DNA of 5,237 bases. Origin: an uncultured Bacteroidales bacterium. GTDB taxonomy: Bacteria; Bacteroidota; Bacteroidia; Bacteroidales; UBA932. The position numbers and the translations under genes were made by a program. The stretch is from NCBI GenBank assembly GCA_945874815.1, contig CAMCIE010000126.1, positions 1-5,237 of the forward strand, in the 5' to 3' direction. Shown here one piece after another: positions 1-5,237 of this stretch; the stretch's first letter is position 1; every line of letters starts with the position of its first letter. The notes below the pieces were generated by a model, which was not told where the DNA came from, searched no databases, and worked only from the letters and a program-made list of their open reading frames with translations.

Positions 1-9
1 AAAACTATA

Positions 10-789
10 ATGAACACCTATTATATAATACTATCCTCAATGGCCGTGATGGCTTTGATTGTTTTCATAGCTTTATTCTTCCTGAATGCCGGCTATGGCT
101 ACCTTTCAACATCGAACTGGGGCCCGAAAATCAGCAACAAGACTGCATGGGTGCTTATGGAGTGTCCGGCTTTCTTCTTTCTGCTCTATTATACATTGAG
201 TTTCGCTTTTTCCGGAGTTGATACAGGTAACGACAAGACTGTCCTTTATATAATGGCAGGTCTTTTCCTACTGCATTATTTCCAAAGGTCATTCATATTC
301 CCGCTTCTTCTGAGGGGAAACGGCCGCATGCCTGTTGCCGTTATGCTGATGGGTATGGTGTTCAATACGATAAATGCCTATCTCATAGGAGGTTGGCTTT
401 ACAGGGAGGCTCCGGAGGGAATGTATGGTCCTGATTGGCTCACAAGCCCTCAGTTCCTGATCGGACTGGCGGTATTCTTTACAGGAATGTTCATCAACAT
501 GCAGTCCGACCACATTATCAGGCACTTGCGCAAGCCTGGAGATACAAAGCATTATATTCCACGCAAAGGATTATATAAATATGTTACTTCTGCCAATTAT
601 TTCGGTGAGCTTACTGAATGGGTGGGTTATGCAATACTGACCTGGTCTCCGGCAGGACTTCTTTTCGCAATCTGGACGTTTGCGAACCTTGGTCCGAGGG
701 CGAAATCGCTCACCAAGAAATATGAACAGGAATTTGGTGAGGAATACAAGGCTCTCCATAAAAAGAACCTGATTCCGTTTATTTGGTAA
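10..789 (+). CDS. Steroid 5-alpha-reductase family membrane protein (3-oxo-5-alpha-steroid 4-dehydrogenase-like)
   Basis: This 259-residue integral membrane protein is predicted to reduce the delta4 double bond of a 3-oxo-steroid-like substrate using NADPH. It has about six or seven hydrophobic segments (roughly 6-25, 52-69, 78-100, 108-130, 147-165 and 202-222), and its length equals that of human SRD5A enzymes within a few residues. Recognisable SRD5A signatures are E51 in MECPAF (SRD5A2 E57), H89-Y90 in HYFQRSF (SRD5A2 Y91), N163 and D167 in GMFINMQSD, the RKPG loop at 174-177, N196-G199-E200 in SANYFGE, R230, and the C-terminal end LIPFIW (human ends LIPFIF). SRD5A2 H231 does not appear to be conserved. 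The ATG at 10 leads straight into the first membrane segment; only nine bases lie upstream, so promoter and earlier operon genes are out of view. The flavin reductase gene follows after 15 bp. The family call is strong; the steroid, bile acid or sterol substrate is inferred, and other lipid enones are possible. Confidence 0.9.
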   Translation: MNTYYIILSSMAVMALIVFIALFFLNAGYGYLSTSNWGPKISNKTAWVLMECPAFFFLLYYTLSFAFSGVDTGNDKTVLYIMAGLFLLHYFQRSFIFPLLLRGNGRMPVAVMLMGMVFNTINAYLIGGWLYREAPEGMYGPDWLTSPQFLIGLAVFFTGMFINMQSDHIIRHLRKPGDTKHYIPRKGLYKYVTSANYFGELTEWVGYAILTWSPAGLLFAIWTFANLGPRAKSLTKKYEQEFGEEYKALHKKNLIPFIW

Positions 790-804
790 AAGAAGAATTA
801 ATAA

Positions 805-2061
805 ATGAACGAATTGTTTACACCTTATCAGCTTGGTCCTGTTACTCTGAGGAACAGGACGATACGTTCTGCAGCATTCGAAGCGATGTGCAAGAACAAC
901 AAGCCGACACAGGAACTTTTTGACTACCACACAGCCGTTGCAAGAGGCGGAATAGGTATGACTACCGTTGCCTATGCCGCTGTTTGTGAAAGCGGTATCT
1001 CCTTTGACAGCCAGCTTTGGCTTCGTCCGGAAGTGGTTCCGGAGTTGAAGAAACTCACTGATGCAATCCATGCCGAGGGTGCAAAGGCAAGCATCCAGCT
1101 CGGGCATTGCGGTAATATGACTCACAGAAGCACATGCCACTGCACTCCTATCGGAGCCATCAACGGATTCAATCTCTACTCGCCTACTTTCTACAGAAAG
1201 ATGAACAGGGAAGACATTGAATTTGTTGCGAAGTCTTTCGGTGAGGCAACAAAGCTTTGCATTGAGGCCGGTTTCGATGCAGTGGAGGTTCATGCAGGAC
1301 ATGGTTATCTGATATCCCAGTTCCTTTCTCCATATACCAACCGCCGCAAGGATGAGTTCGGCGGAAGTCTTGAGAACAGGATGAGGTTCATGAGGATGTG
1401 CATCAGCGAGGTCGTGAAGGCTGGAAAAGGCAAGATTGCTCTGACTGCCAAGCTCAACACCAGGGATGGTTTCAAGGGCGGTCAGGAGACTGATGAGCTC
1501 ATCGAGGTGGCCAAGGAGTTGAGAAATCTTGGTATTGAGGCGATTACGCTTTCCGGTGGTTTTGTGAGCAGGCAGCCTATGTATGTCATGAGGGGTGAGG
1601 TCCCGGTAAAGACCATCGTCCACTATTTTCCGTGGAAGCAGTGGTGGCTCAAGGCCGGTGTCCTTCTTGGTGGAAGGATTGTGGCTCCGACGGTTCCTTT
1701 CAAGCACCTGTTCTTCCTCGAGGATGCGAAGAAGTTCCAGGCTGCAATGCCGGATTTTCCTTTCATCTATGTAGGAGGTGTCACAAGCCGTGCTGATGCT
1801 GACAAGATTATGGAGGAGGGATTCCCTCTTCTGCAGATGGGCCGTGCCGTGCTGGAGGATACTGACTTCGTGAATAAGATGAAGGCTGACAAGAATCATT
1901 GCAGCGCCTGTGAGCACAGCAATTTCTGTGTTGGCAGGATGTATTCAAAGTCAATGCAGTGCCATAAGAATTGTGTTGACATCACTCCGGCTCTCGAGAA
2001 GGAGGTTGCCAGGGTCAATGCGCGCAACGACAAGCGCGAGCGTGAATTAGGTTATAAATAG
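805..2061 (+). CDS. Old yellow enzyme family NADH:flavin oxidoreductase with C-terminal Cys cluster
   Basis: This 418-residue protein is a predicted FMN-dependent ene-reductase with a TIM barrel. The N-terminus (FTPYQLGPVTLRNRTIRSA, residues 5-23) is the usual opening of this family and supports the ATG at 805. The substrate-binding motif HAGHGYLISQFLSP has H163, H166 and Y168 in the places of OYE1 H191, N194 and Y196, followed by NRRKDEFGGSLENR at 179-192. The FMN-phosphate region is GG at 324-325 plus GRA at 346-348. Cysteines 366, 369, 375, 386 and 390 resemble the [4Fe-4S] site of 2,4-dienoyl-CoA reductase and BaiCD/BaiH proteins, but the spacing (x2, x5, x10, x3) differs from the usual C-x2-C-x3-C-x11-C. 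The C-terminal FAD/NAD(P)H domain of those 640-residue enzymes is absent. A Trp-rich hydrophobic stretch at 274-295 is unusual and may touch the membrane. It probably shares a transcript with the 5-alpha-reductase gene. A steroid or bile-acid enone substrate is inferred from that neighbour. Confidence 0.88.
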   Translation: MNELFTPYQLGPVTLRNRTIRSAAFEAMCKNNKPTQELFDYHTAVARGGIGMTTVAYAAVCESGISFDSQLWLRPEVVPELKKLTDAIHAEGAKASIQLGHCGNMTHRSTCHCTPIGAINGFNLYSPTFYRKMNREDIEFVAKSFGEATKLCIEAGFDAVEVHAGHGYLISQFLSPYTNRRKDEFGGSLENRMRFMRMCISEVVKAGKGKIALTAKLNTRDGFKGGQETDELIEVAKELRNLGIEAITLSGGFVSRQPMYVMRGEVPVKTIVHYFPWKQWWLKAGVLLGGRIVAPTVPFKHLFFLEDAKKFQAAMPDFPFIYVGGVTSRADADKIMEEGFPLLQMGRAVLEDTDFVNKMKADKNHCSACEHSNFCVGRMYSKSMQCHKNCVDITPALEKEVARVNARNDKRERELGYK

Positions 2062-2142
2062 ACAGTACCGCAGCAACCTGTTGGTTGTGAGGACACTGGC
2101 AAAGGCGATAACGCAGAAATCACCATCAGATTCAAGCGACAT

Positions 2143-2469
2143 AGGTGGGACGGTTCTGTCGCTGTATATAATACAGAGGAAAGTCCGGACAGGAAACGGC
2201 ACCCCGCAGCGGAAAGCGCTGATGGGAGCAATCTTTTGGAAGCCGTAACAGAAAATTACCGCCCGAAAGGGTAAGGGTGAAAACGTGAGGCAAGAGCTCA
2301 CGACGGCGTATGGCGACATGCGACGGGTACGGCCCCGGGGCCTGCAAGACCAAATATACCGGGAAGCACCAGCCGAAAGGCAGTGCAGGAGGCTGCCCGC
2401 TTCTTCCCGGGGGGTAGGTTGCGAAGATAAATGGCAGAATAAAACAGAAACCGGCTTACGGTTCCACCT
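2143..2469 (+). ncRNA. rnpB: RNase P RNA (bacterial type A)
   Basis: This is the catalytic RNA of ribonuclease P, which trims the 5' leader of tRNA precursors. Conserved region I is seen as GAGGAAAGTCCGGAC at 2176-2190. The block AAGGGTGAAAACGTGAGG with its GTGAG/CTCAC stem is at 2273-2301, the equivalent of GCAAGGCCAAATA at 2344-2356, and the 3' conserved block ending ACAGAAACCGGCTTA at 2444-2458. Helices can be paired by eye: P1 AGGTGGGAC (2143-2151) with GTTCCACCT (2461-2469), including one G-U pair; P2 TTCTGT (2154-2159) with ACAGAA (2444-2449); and P3 CTGTAT/ATACAG (2162-2176). P1 sets the limits given here; the true ends may lie a few bases outside. At about 327 nt it is short but normal for this class. 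No convincing promoter was found in the 81 bp between the upstream stop codon and P1, so it may have an atypical promoter or be processed from read-through. Confidence 0.95.
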
Positions 2470-2478
2470 AAATTTTAT

Positions 2479-2504
2479 GAGGCCGACCCAGAAGGGTCGG
2501 CCTC
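2479..2504. terminator. Hairpin terminator between rnpB and the convergent purF-like gene
   Basis: A perfect 11-bp GC-rich stem, GAGGCCGACCC with GGGTCGGCCTC, closes a four-base AGAA loop nine bases after the rnpB P1 helix. On the + strand it is followed by CTCTTGCATT-like sequence with only a short T stretch, so it is not a textbook U-tract terminator. The position fits the end of rnpB. The stem can also form on the minus strand, where it lies about 50 bp past the stop of the convergent gene, so it may serve both directions. Confidence 0.8.
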
Positions 2505-2553
2505 TTGCATTACATCATTCTGTCGATGGGGACCTCTCGTGCAAACATTGCTA

Positions 2554-3981
2554 TTATTTCTGCGGATTGAGGCTGTGGAAGGATGAGCCGTCGAAGCAAT
2601 GGGTGCAGATTTGGCATTTAGGCAGGCCGATTGCCTCTACGATTGATTCTATTGTGCTGAATTTCAATGAGTCAAGGTTCAGGCGACGGGCAATTTCCGC
2701 CACCATTCTATTATATTCAGGTGAGCCGGTCTTTGAATATGCCTCAACATTCTTCGGATTGTCACCTTCGAAATCCTTTATTATACGGCGGGTGATGAGT
2801 TCAAGTTCGCTCTTGCTTGCCGAGAAATTGACGAAAGGACAGGCATAGATCAGCGGAGGACAGGCTATCCTCATGTGAACTTCCCTGGCTCCAAGTTCGT
2901 GGAGGAGTTTGGTGCTGTCCTTGAGCTGAGTGCCACGGACAATGCTGTCGTCACAGAAAAGCACACGTTTGTCCTTCAGTATGGCTGAGTTCGGGATAAG
3001 CTTCATCTTTGCCACAAGATTGCGCATTTCCTGGTTCACAGGCATGAATGAACGAGGCCAGGTCGGAGTATATTTGCATATTCCCCTGTTATATGGAACC
3101 CCGTGTCCTTCAGCATATCCTATGGCCATGCCGATGCCGCTGTCAGGGATACCGCTGGCATAATCAACCTCTGTCTTATCCTCCCTTCCCATGATACGGC
3201 CGGTCTCATACCTCATATCCTCGACATTCTTTCCTTCGTAGAAACTGGTCGGGAAGCCATAATAAATCCAAAGGAAAGAACAAATCTGCATCTGTTTGTT
3301 TGCCGGCCTTATGGTCTGGTAGCCGTCGGCAGTTATCCTGACAATCTCTCCGGGGCCGATGTAATATTCTATTTCGTATCCGAGATTGGAGAAAGCCGTT
3401 GTCTCACTTGCCACTGCATAAGCTCCGTCTTTTTTTCCTATCACAAGCGGAGTCCTGCCCCATGCATCCCTTGCTGCGATCAATCCATCCTCTGTCAGAA
3501 GCAGCATTGTGCACGAACCTTTCACCGTGTCATTGACATTCTCGATGCCGCTGACAAAGTCCTTTCCCTGGATAATCAGAAGGGATATCAGCTCGGTCTG
3601 ATTGATTTTTCCGCTGCTGAACTCGCTCAGAGGCATATTCATCTCCAGAAGATGTTCCGAAATTTCCTCCATGTTGTTCACCTTCGCAACAGTGACGATG
3701 GCAAAGCGTCCGAGGTGGGATTTCATCAGCAAAGGCTGGGCATCAGTGTCGCTGATGACACCGATTCCGGAATTTCCCTTGAATTTTGGAAGTTCTGCCT
3801 CGAATCTGGAACGGAAATAATTGGATTCCAAGCTGTGGATGCTTCTGAAGAAGCCCTCTGTAGAGCTGTAGGTTGCCATGCCGGCACGACGCGTGCCAAG
3901 ATGTGAATGGTAGTCAGTTCCGTAGAACAAATCAGTTACGCAAGGATTTTCCTTCGCGATAGTGCCAAAAATTCCTCCCAT
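2554..3981 (-). CDS. purF: Amidophosphoribosyltransferase (PurF) homologue lacking the glutaminase nucleophile
   Basis: This 475-residue protein has the PurF layout: an N-terminal Ntn-type glutaminase fold (about 1-225) and a C-terminal phosphoribosyltransferase domain. PurF transfers an amine to PRPP in the first step of purine synthesis. The PRPP loop is clear (VLFCDDSIVRGTQ, 340-352), as are GIPDSGIGMAIGYAEG (277-292), PRSFMPVNQEMR (309-320) and AARDAWGRTPL (169-179). Four cysteines (234, 381, 459, 462) fall where Bacillus subtilis PurF holds its [4Fe-4S] cluster. The protein begins MGGIFGT, not MCGI, so the catalytic Cys1 is missing; the HRGQ and NGN glutamine-pocket motifs are also altered (LGTRRAG at 28-34, SHLGRF at 88-93). 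It may use free ammonia, rely on a partner, or do another job; Bacteroidota commonly also carry a longer canonical PurF (recalled). The ATG at 3981 was chosen because homology starts there and a perfect promoter lies just upstream; the reading frame stays open to 4230 but that extension overlaps the promoter. No Shine-Dalgarno is visible. Confidence 0.88.
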   Translation of the reverse strand: MGGIFGTIAKENPCVTDLFYGTDYHSHLGTRRAGMATYSSTEGFFRSIHSLESNYFRSRFEAELPKFKGNSGIGVISDTDAQPLLMKSHLGRFAIVTVAKVNNMEEISEHLLEMNMPLSEFSSGKINQTELISLLIIQGKDFVSGIENVNDTVKGSCTMLLLTEDGLIAARDAWGRTPLVIGKKDGAYAVASETTAFSNLGYEIEYYIGPGEIVRITADGYQTIRPANKQMQICSFLWIYYGFPTSFYEGKNVEDMRYETGRIMGREDKTEVDYASGIPDSGIGMAIGYAEGHGVPYNRGICKYTPTWPRSFMPVNQEMRNLVAKMKLIPNSAILKDKRVLFCDDSIVRGTQLKDSTKLLHELGAREVHMRIACPPLIYACPFVNFSASKSELELITRRIIKDFEGDNPKNVEAYSKTGSPEYNRMVAEIARRLNLDSLKFSTIESIVEAIGLPKCQICTHCFDGSSFHSLNPQK

Positions 3982-4008
3982 TTTGTTAAGTGCGTTGATT
4001 TCAGGGCG

Positions 4009-4039
4009 CAAAAGTAGCAAAAATTGTCTTATTGCCAAA
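4009..4039 (-). promoter_or_regulatory. Bacteroidota housekeeping promoter for the purF-like gene
   Basis: Read on the minus strand, TTTG (4039-4036) is followed after exactly 19 bases by TACTTTTG (4016-4009). This is a perfect match to the Bacteroidota consensus TTTG-N19-TAnnTTTG. Transcription should begin some 5-8 bases later, near 4001-4004, giving a 5' leader of only about 20-25 bases before the ATG at 3981. The leader has no purine-rich ribosome binding site, which is common in this phylum. Confidence 0.8.
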
Positions 4040-4082
4040 ACAAGTTTATTGACAAGACTAGAGTGACAATACATTTTTTTAC

Positions 4083-4090
4083 TACCTTTG
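4083..4090 (+). promoter_or_regulatory. -7 element (TAnnTTTG) of the promoter for the EEP-family gene
   Basis: TACCTTTG matches the Bacteroidota -7 consensus exactly and lies 36 bases before the ATG at 4127, which suggests a leader of about 25-30 bases. At the expected distance upstream (around 4060-4063) the sequence is AGAG, so there is no -33 TTTG. The promoter may be weaker than the divergent one or need an activator. A T-tract (4074-4080) lies just upstream of the element. Confidence 0.6.
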
Positions 4091-4126
4091 CGAAATTGCA
4101 ACGAAGGACAAAAGAAACGCATTAAA

Positions 4127-5023
4127 ATGAAAAAGTTTTTATCATATTTTTTAATTGCAGCATCCCTTGTCGGTATGCTTGCGAGTTCAGTTTCCTGTTC
4201 CGGCAAGCAGGACCTCACGCTTAAGGTCATTTCCTACAACATCAGGTACGGGGCGGCCGATGACGGTGACAATTCATGGGAATTCCGCAAACCTGCAAGC
4301 ATCGCCATGCTTCAGGAACAGGATCCTGAAGTGTTCGGCCTTCAGGAAGCTCTGGGAAGGCAGGTAAGATATCTCTCGGAGAATCTTCCAAAGTACAAGA
4401 ACGTGGGAGTGGGACGTGATGACGGCATCGCAAAAGGTGAAAGAATGACCATTTTCTACGACACAACCCGTGTCACACTTCTTGACTGGGGCACATATTG
4501 GCTCAGCGAGACTCCTGACGTGCCATCCTTCGGCTGGGGAGCTGCCTGCCGCAGGACAGCGACCTGGACCAAGTTCACGCATCTGGCATCAGGCAAGGAA
4601 TTCTTCTATGTCAACACCCACCTCGACCATGTCAGCGGAGAGGCACGCAAGAATGGTCTTGCACTGGTAGTCAACGAGATAGCAAAGATGAATCCTAAGA
4701 AAGCCCCTATGATACTGACCGGTGACTTCAACATTCCGCCTTCAAGCGAGAACCTCGTCGAACTGAACAAGGTGATGACAAGCGCACGTGAAGGAGCCAT
4801 CGAAAGCGACGGAAAAGGCTCATTCAACGGCTTCGGCAAATACGGCAACTCCGATTCAGCCCCTACATGGGACGGTCCTGTCGAGAATTGCCCTATGCTC
4901 ATCGATTATATCTATTATTCAGGATTTGAAAAATGTCTGAAATTCCAGGTTCTTGACAAGGAATATGAAGGCATTCCATATATTTCAGACCACTATCCTG
5001 TAATGGCTGTTTTCAGTTTCTGA
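4127..5023 (+). CDS. Exported endonuclease/exonuclease/phosphatase (EEP) family hydrolase, probable lipoprotein
   Basis: This 298-residue protein is a metal-dependent phosphoesterase-fold enzyme predicted to act outside the cytoplasm. The N-terminus has KK, a hydrophobic stretch (4-22) and Cys24 in SSVSC-SGKQD, which looks like a lipobox, although Leu/Val is missing at -3. The EEP catalytic set is complete: N38 in SYNIR, E74 in LQEA, H165 and D167 in NTHLDH, D200 and N202 in TGDFN, D260 in LIDYIYYS, and D288-H289 in SDHYPV. Size and motif order match the secreted Bacteroidota members of this superfamily (COG3568-like). The superfamily includes nucleases, sphingomyelinases and inositol phosphatases, so the substrate is unknown. 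The frame is open from a TTG at 4088, but that codon lies inside the -7 promoter element, so the ATG at 4127, beginning the signal sequence, was chosen. The aldose-epimerase-like gene follows after 42 bp with no terminator between, so co-transcription is likely. Confidence 0.88.
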   Translation: MKKFLSYFLIAASLVGMLASSVSCSGKQDLTLKVISYNIRYGAADDGDNSWEFRKPASIAMLQEQDPEVFGLQEALGRQVRYLSENLPKYKNVGVGRDDGIAKGERMTIFYDTTRVTLLDWGTYWLSETPDVPSFGWGAACRRTATWTKFTHLASGKEFFYVNTHLDHVSGEARKNGLALVVNEIAKMNPKKAPMILTGDFNIPPSSENLVELNKVMTSAREGAIESDGKGSFNGFGKYGNSDSAPTWDGPVENCPMLIDYIYYSGFEKCLKFQVLDKEYEGIPYISDHYPVMAVFSF

Positions 5024-5065
5024 GCCATTCCGGACACCTGATTATAACCTTAAACTAATAATACT

Positions 5066-5237
5066 ATGCAGACACTTAAGAATGATATCCTGTCAATTGC
5101 AGTGGATGACCATGGCGCTGAACTTACCAGCATAAACAAGAACGGAGTGGAATACCTGTGGCAGGCTGATCCCGCTTTCTGGAAAAGGCACTCGCCTGTT
5201 CTCTTCCCTATCGTTGGCAGCGTTTGGGATGGCAAAT
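5066..5237 (+). CDS. Aldose 1-epimerase family protein (LacX/YeaD-type), 5' fragment
   Basis: The first 57 codons of a gene that runs off the window edge. The visible residues show the opening of the galactose-mutarotase-like beta fold: a first strand (ILSIAVDDHGAELTSI, 8-23), then NGVEYLWQADPAFWKR (26-41) and SPVLFPIVG (43-51). The GAEL..I and EYLWQ..P..W...SPVLFPIVG pattern is typical of the LacX/YeaD branch, which interconverts sugar anomers or binds hexose (phosphates). There is no signal peptide, so it is probably cytoplasmic. The catalytic His and Glu of the family lie further on and cannot be checked. It sits 42 bp behind the EEP hydrolase gene with no promoter or terminator visible between them, suggesting a shared transcript. 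Confidence 0.85.
   Translation, partial: MQTLKNDILSIAVDDHGAELTSINKNGVEYLWQADPAFWKRHSPVLFPIVGSVWDGK

Noticed and set aside
571..1917. A long minus-strand open frame (448 codons) opposite the two reductase genes
   Set aside because: It lies antisense to two genes with clear family motifs, and its translation is rich in Cys, His, Arg and Ser with no recognisable domain; it looks like a shadow of codon bias.
2062..2142. The hairpin at 2074-2087 as a terminator for the reductase operon
   Set aside because: The stem is only five perfect base pairs plus a wobble, and no T-tract follows.
2162..2176. TATAAT-like sequence in CTGTATATAATACAG as a sigma-70-type -10 box
   Set aside because: It is the P3 helix of RNase P RNA, pairs perfectly as a hairpin, and lies downstream of the RNA 5' end; Bacteroidota also use a different -7 element.
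2285..2848. A plus-strand open frame crossing rnpB, its terminator and the end of the purF-like gene
   Set aside because: It begins within the conserved core of RNase P RNA and runs through the terminator hairpin, so translation is not credible.
3103..3906. A plus-strand open frame (267 codons) inside the purF-like gene
   Set aside because: It is antisense to a gene with strong PurF motifs, with no promoter and no recognisable protein family.
4088..4126. A TTG start for the EEP gene, 13 codons upstream of the ATG
   Set aside because: The TTG is the last three bases of the -7 promoter element, so it would not be transcribed; the ATG at 4127 opens directly into the signal sequence.
3982..4230. 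An 83-codon N-terminal extension of the purF-like protein
   Set aside because: The extension covers the minus promoter and the start of the divergent EEP gene, has no PurF similarity, and the MGGIFGT start matches where the family begins.

Overview
The window looks like chromosomal DNA from a member of the Bacteroidota, most likely a gut-type Bacteroidales. Two divergent promoters in the 3982-4126 gap carry the Bacteroidota -7 element TAnnTTTG, and one of them has a perfect TTTG-N19-TAnnTTTG arrangement. Start codons lack clear Shine-Dalgarno sequences. The PurF-like protein also matches, from memory, a form typical of Bacteroides relatives. Genus cannot be told from this stretch.

Left part (10-2061, + strand): a two-gene operon with a 15-bp spacer. 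The first gene encodes a membrane protein of the steroid 5-alpha-reductase family, with an unusually clear resemblance to mammalian SRD5A enzymes. The second encodes a single-domain old-yellow-enzyme-type flavin oxidoreductase with a C-terminal cysteine cluster. Both families reduce C=C bonds conjugated to a carbonyl, so together they suggest reduction of 3-oxo-delta4 (or delta1/delta6) steroids, bile acids or sterols. This is the most interesting content of the window.

Middle (2143-2504): the RNase P RNA gene rnpB, supported by conserved-region sequences and by P1, P2 and P3 helices that can be paired by eye. It is followed by a strong 11-bp hairpin terminator that lies between rnpB and a convergent gene.

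Right part: a minus-strand amidophosphoribosyltransferase (PurF) homologue (2554-3981). It keeps the PRPP loop and four putative [4Fe-4S] cysteines but lacks the N-terminal catalytic cysteine of the glutaminase domain. Divergent from it are an exported endonuclease/exonuclease/phosphatase-family protein, probably a lipoprotein (4127-5023), and, 42 bp later, the start of an aldose-1-epimerase-like gene (5066 to the window edge). The last two probably form an operon with a sugar- or phosphoester-related role, but their substrates cannot be read from the sequence.

No mobile element, CRISPR array, tRNA or rRNA was seen.
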